64,000 nt of DNA from Rivularia sp. PCC 7116 (GTDB taxonomy: Bacteria; Cyanobacteriota; Cyanobacteriia; Cyanobacteriales; Nostocaceae). Each line of letters starts with the position of its first letter. Position 1 is the stretch's first letter. The translations under genes and the position numbers were made by a program. This document shows, piece after piece, positions 63,907-64,000 of the stretch. The notes below the pieces were generated by a model. The model ran no database searches and had not been told where the DNA came from. It saw nothing but the letters and a program-made list of their open reading frames with translations. The stretch is taken from the NCBI RefSeq assembly GCF_000316665.1, contig NC_019678.1:7101001-7165000 (forward strand). The letters are read 5' to 3'.

Positions 63907-64000
63907 ACTGGTTTCAGAGATTCATCAACATAACTGAGGATTTTCGCGGCTCGATTTTCCCAAGAAAACTGCTTGACGAAATCGATACTATTAGAATAAC
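63891..64000 (-). CDS. C-terminal end of a glycosyltransferase (partial)
   Basis: About 36 codons are visible on the minus strand, ending at a TGA at 63891-63893. The peptide FSWENRAAKILSYVDESLKP is the typical last helix of GT4 transferases (the 'W-x-x-x-A' helix). The final residues ISEQ are encoded by the heptad repeat, so the natural stop may have been replaced by the repeat. The rest lies beyond the window. Confidence 0.55.
   Translation of the reverse strand, partial: YSNSIDFVKQFSWENRAAKILSYVDESLKPVISEQ

Overview
The window is AT-rich cyanobacterial chromosome. It carries psbD (photosystem II D2), an SLH-OprB porin, a UPF0367 protein, a DUF1822 protein and many HIP1 octamers (GCGATCGC). 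Heptanucleotide tandem repeats and small palindromic elements also occur. The gene families (DUF1822/CHAT/haemagglutinin cluster, ELWxxDGT proteins, Npun_R2821/R2823-type proteins) point to a filamentous, heterocystous-type cyanobacterium (Nostoc/Calothrix/Rivularia grade). That placement is inference; no rRNA is present.

Layout. 1-2601 (minus): an FHA-ferredoxin-reductase fusion, cut by the window edge, and a membrane 4Fe-4S protein, probably an electron-transfer pair. 3667-16907: a surface/regulatory island. It has a sigma-70-like protein behind a long palindrome, an overlapping DUF1822 gene, an IS630-type HTH protein, and then on the minus strand a large TpsA-like haemagglutinin, an exported TPR-CHAT protease-like protein, two tandem ELWxxDGT/RTX-like proteins and the relic of a third copy. 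17933-20039: a possible small RNA, tRNA-Asn(GUU), a YacP-type NYN protein, an ECF-type ABC ATPase and UPF0367. 20410-24973: a psbD with no psbC behind it, a small transcript-like unit (23-codon ORF with a near-perfect ribosome binding site plus terminator), and the porin.

25507-37361: Rrf2 regulator, cysteine synthase and J-domain protein; a REC-histidine kinase; a duplicated QueD/PTPS-like protein; a methyltransferase; a DUF3352 protein; and an M1 aminopeptidase with HEAT-like repeats. 38815-52019: a Wzx/Wzy-type exopolysaccharide locus with six glycosyltransferases, a tyrosine autokinase/chain-length protein, a Wzy/ligase-type protein and a Wzx flippase. It includes a duplicated GT4-GT2 cassette, and heptad repeats flank the Wzy gene in inverted orientation. 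No priming transferase or Wza exporter is visible, so the locus is incomplete or dispersed.

52546-59144: a head-to-head pair of unknown genes (one resembling the membrane stalk of dynamin-like proteins without a GTPase), a secreted unknown protein, an ABC1/UbiB kinase and a small membrane protein. 59698-64000: a second sugar-transfer region with a DxD transferase-like protein, two Npun_R2821/R2823-type proteins, a GT10 fucosyltransferase-like protein and the tail of another glycosyltransferase.

Non-coding spacers hold several families of short inverted-repeat (MITE-like) elements at 31099, 32394, 41339, 49260, 52171-52466, 54877, 59245 and 59470. The best candidates for an undescribed system are the sigma/DUF1822/haemagglutinin/CHAT island, the small-ORF transcript at 21817-22053, and the overlapping TTG-TTG divergent pair at 52546-54469.
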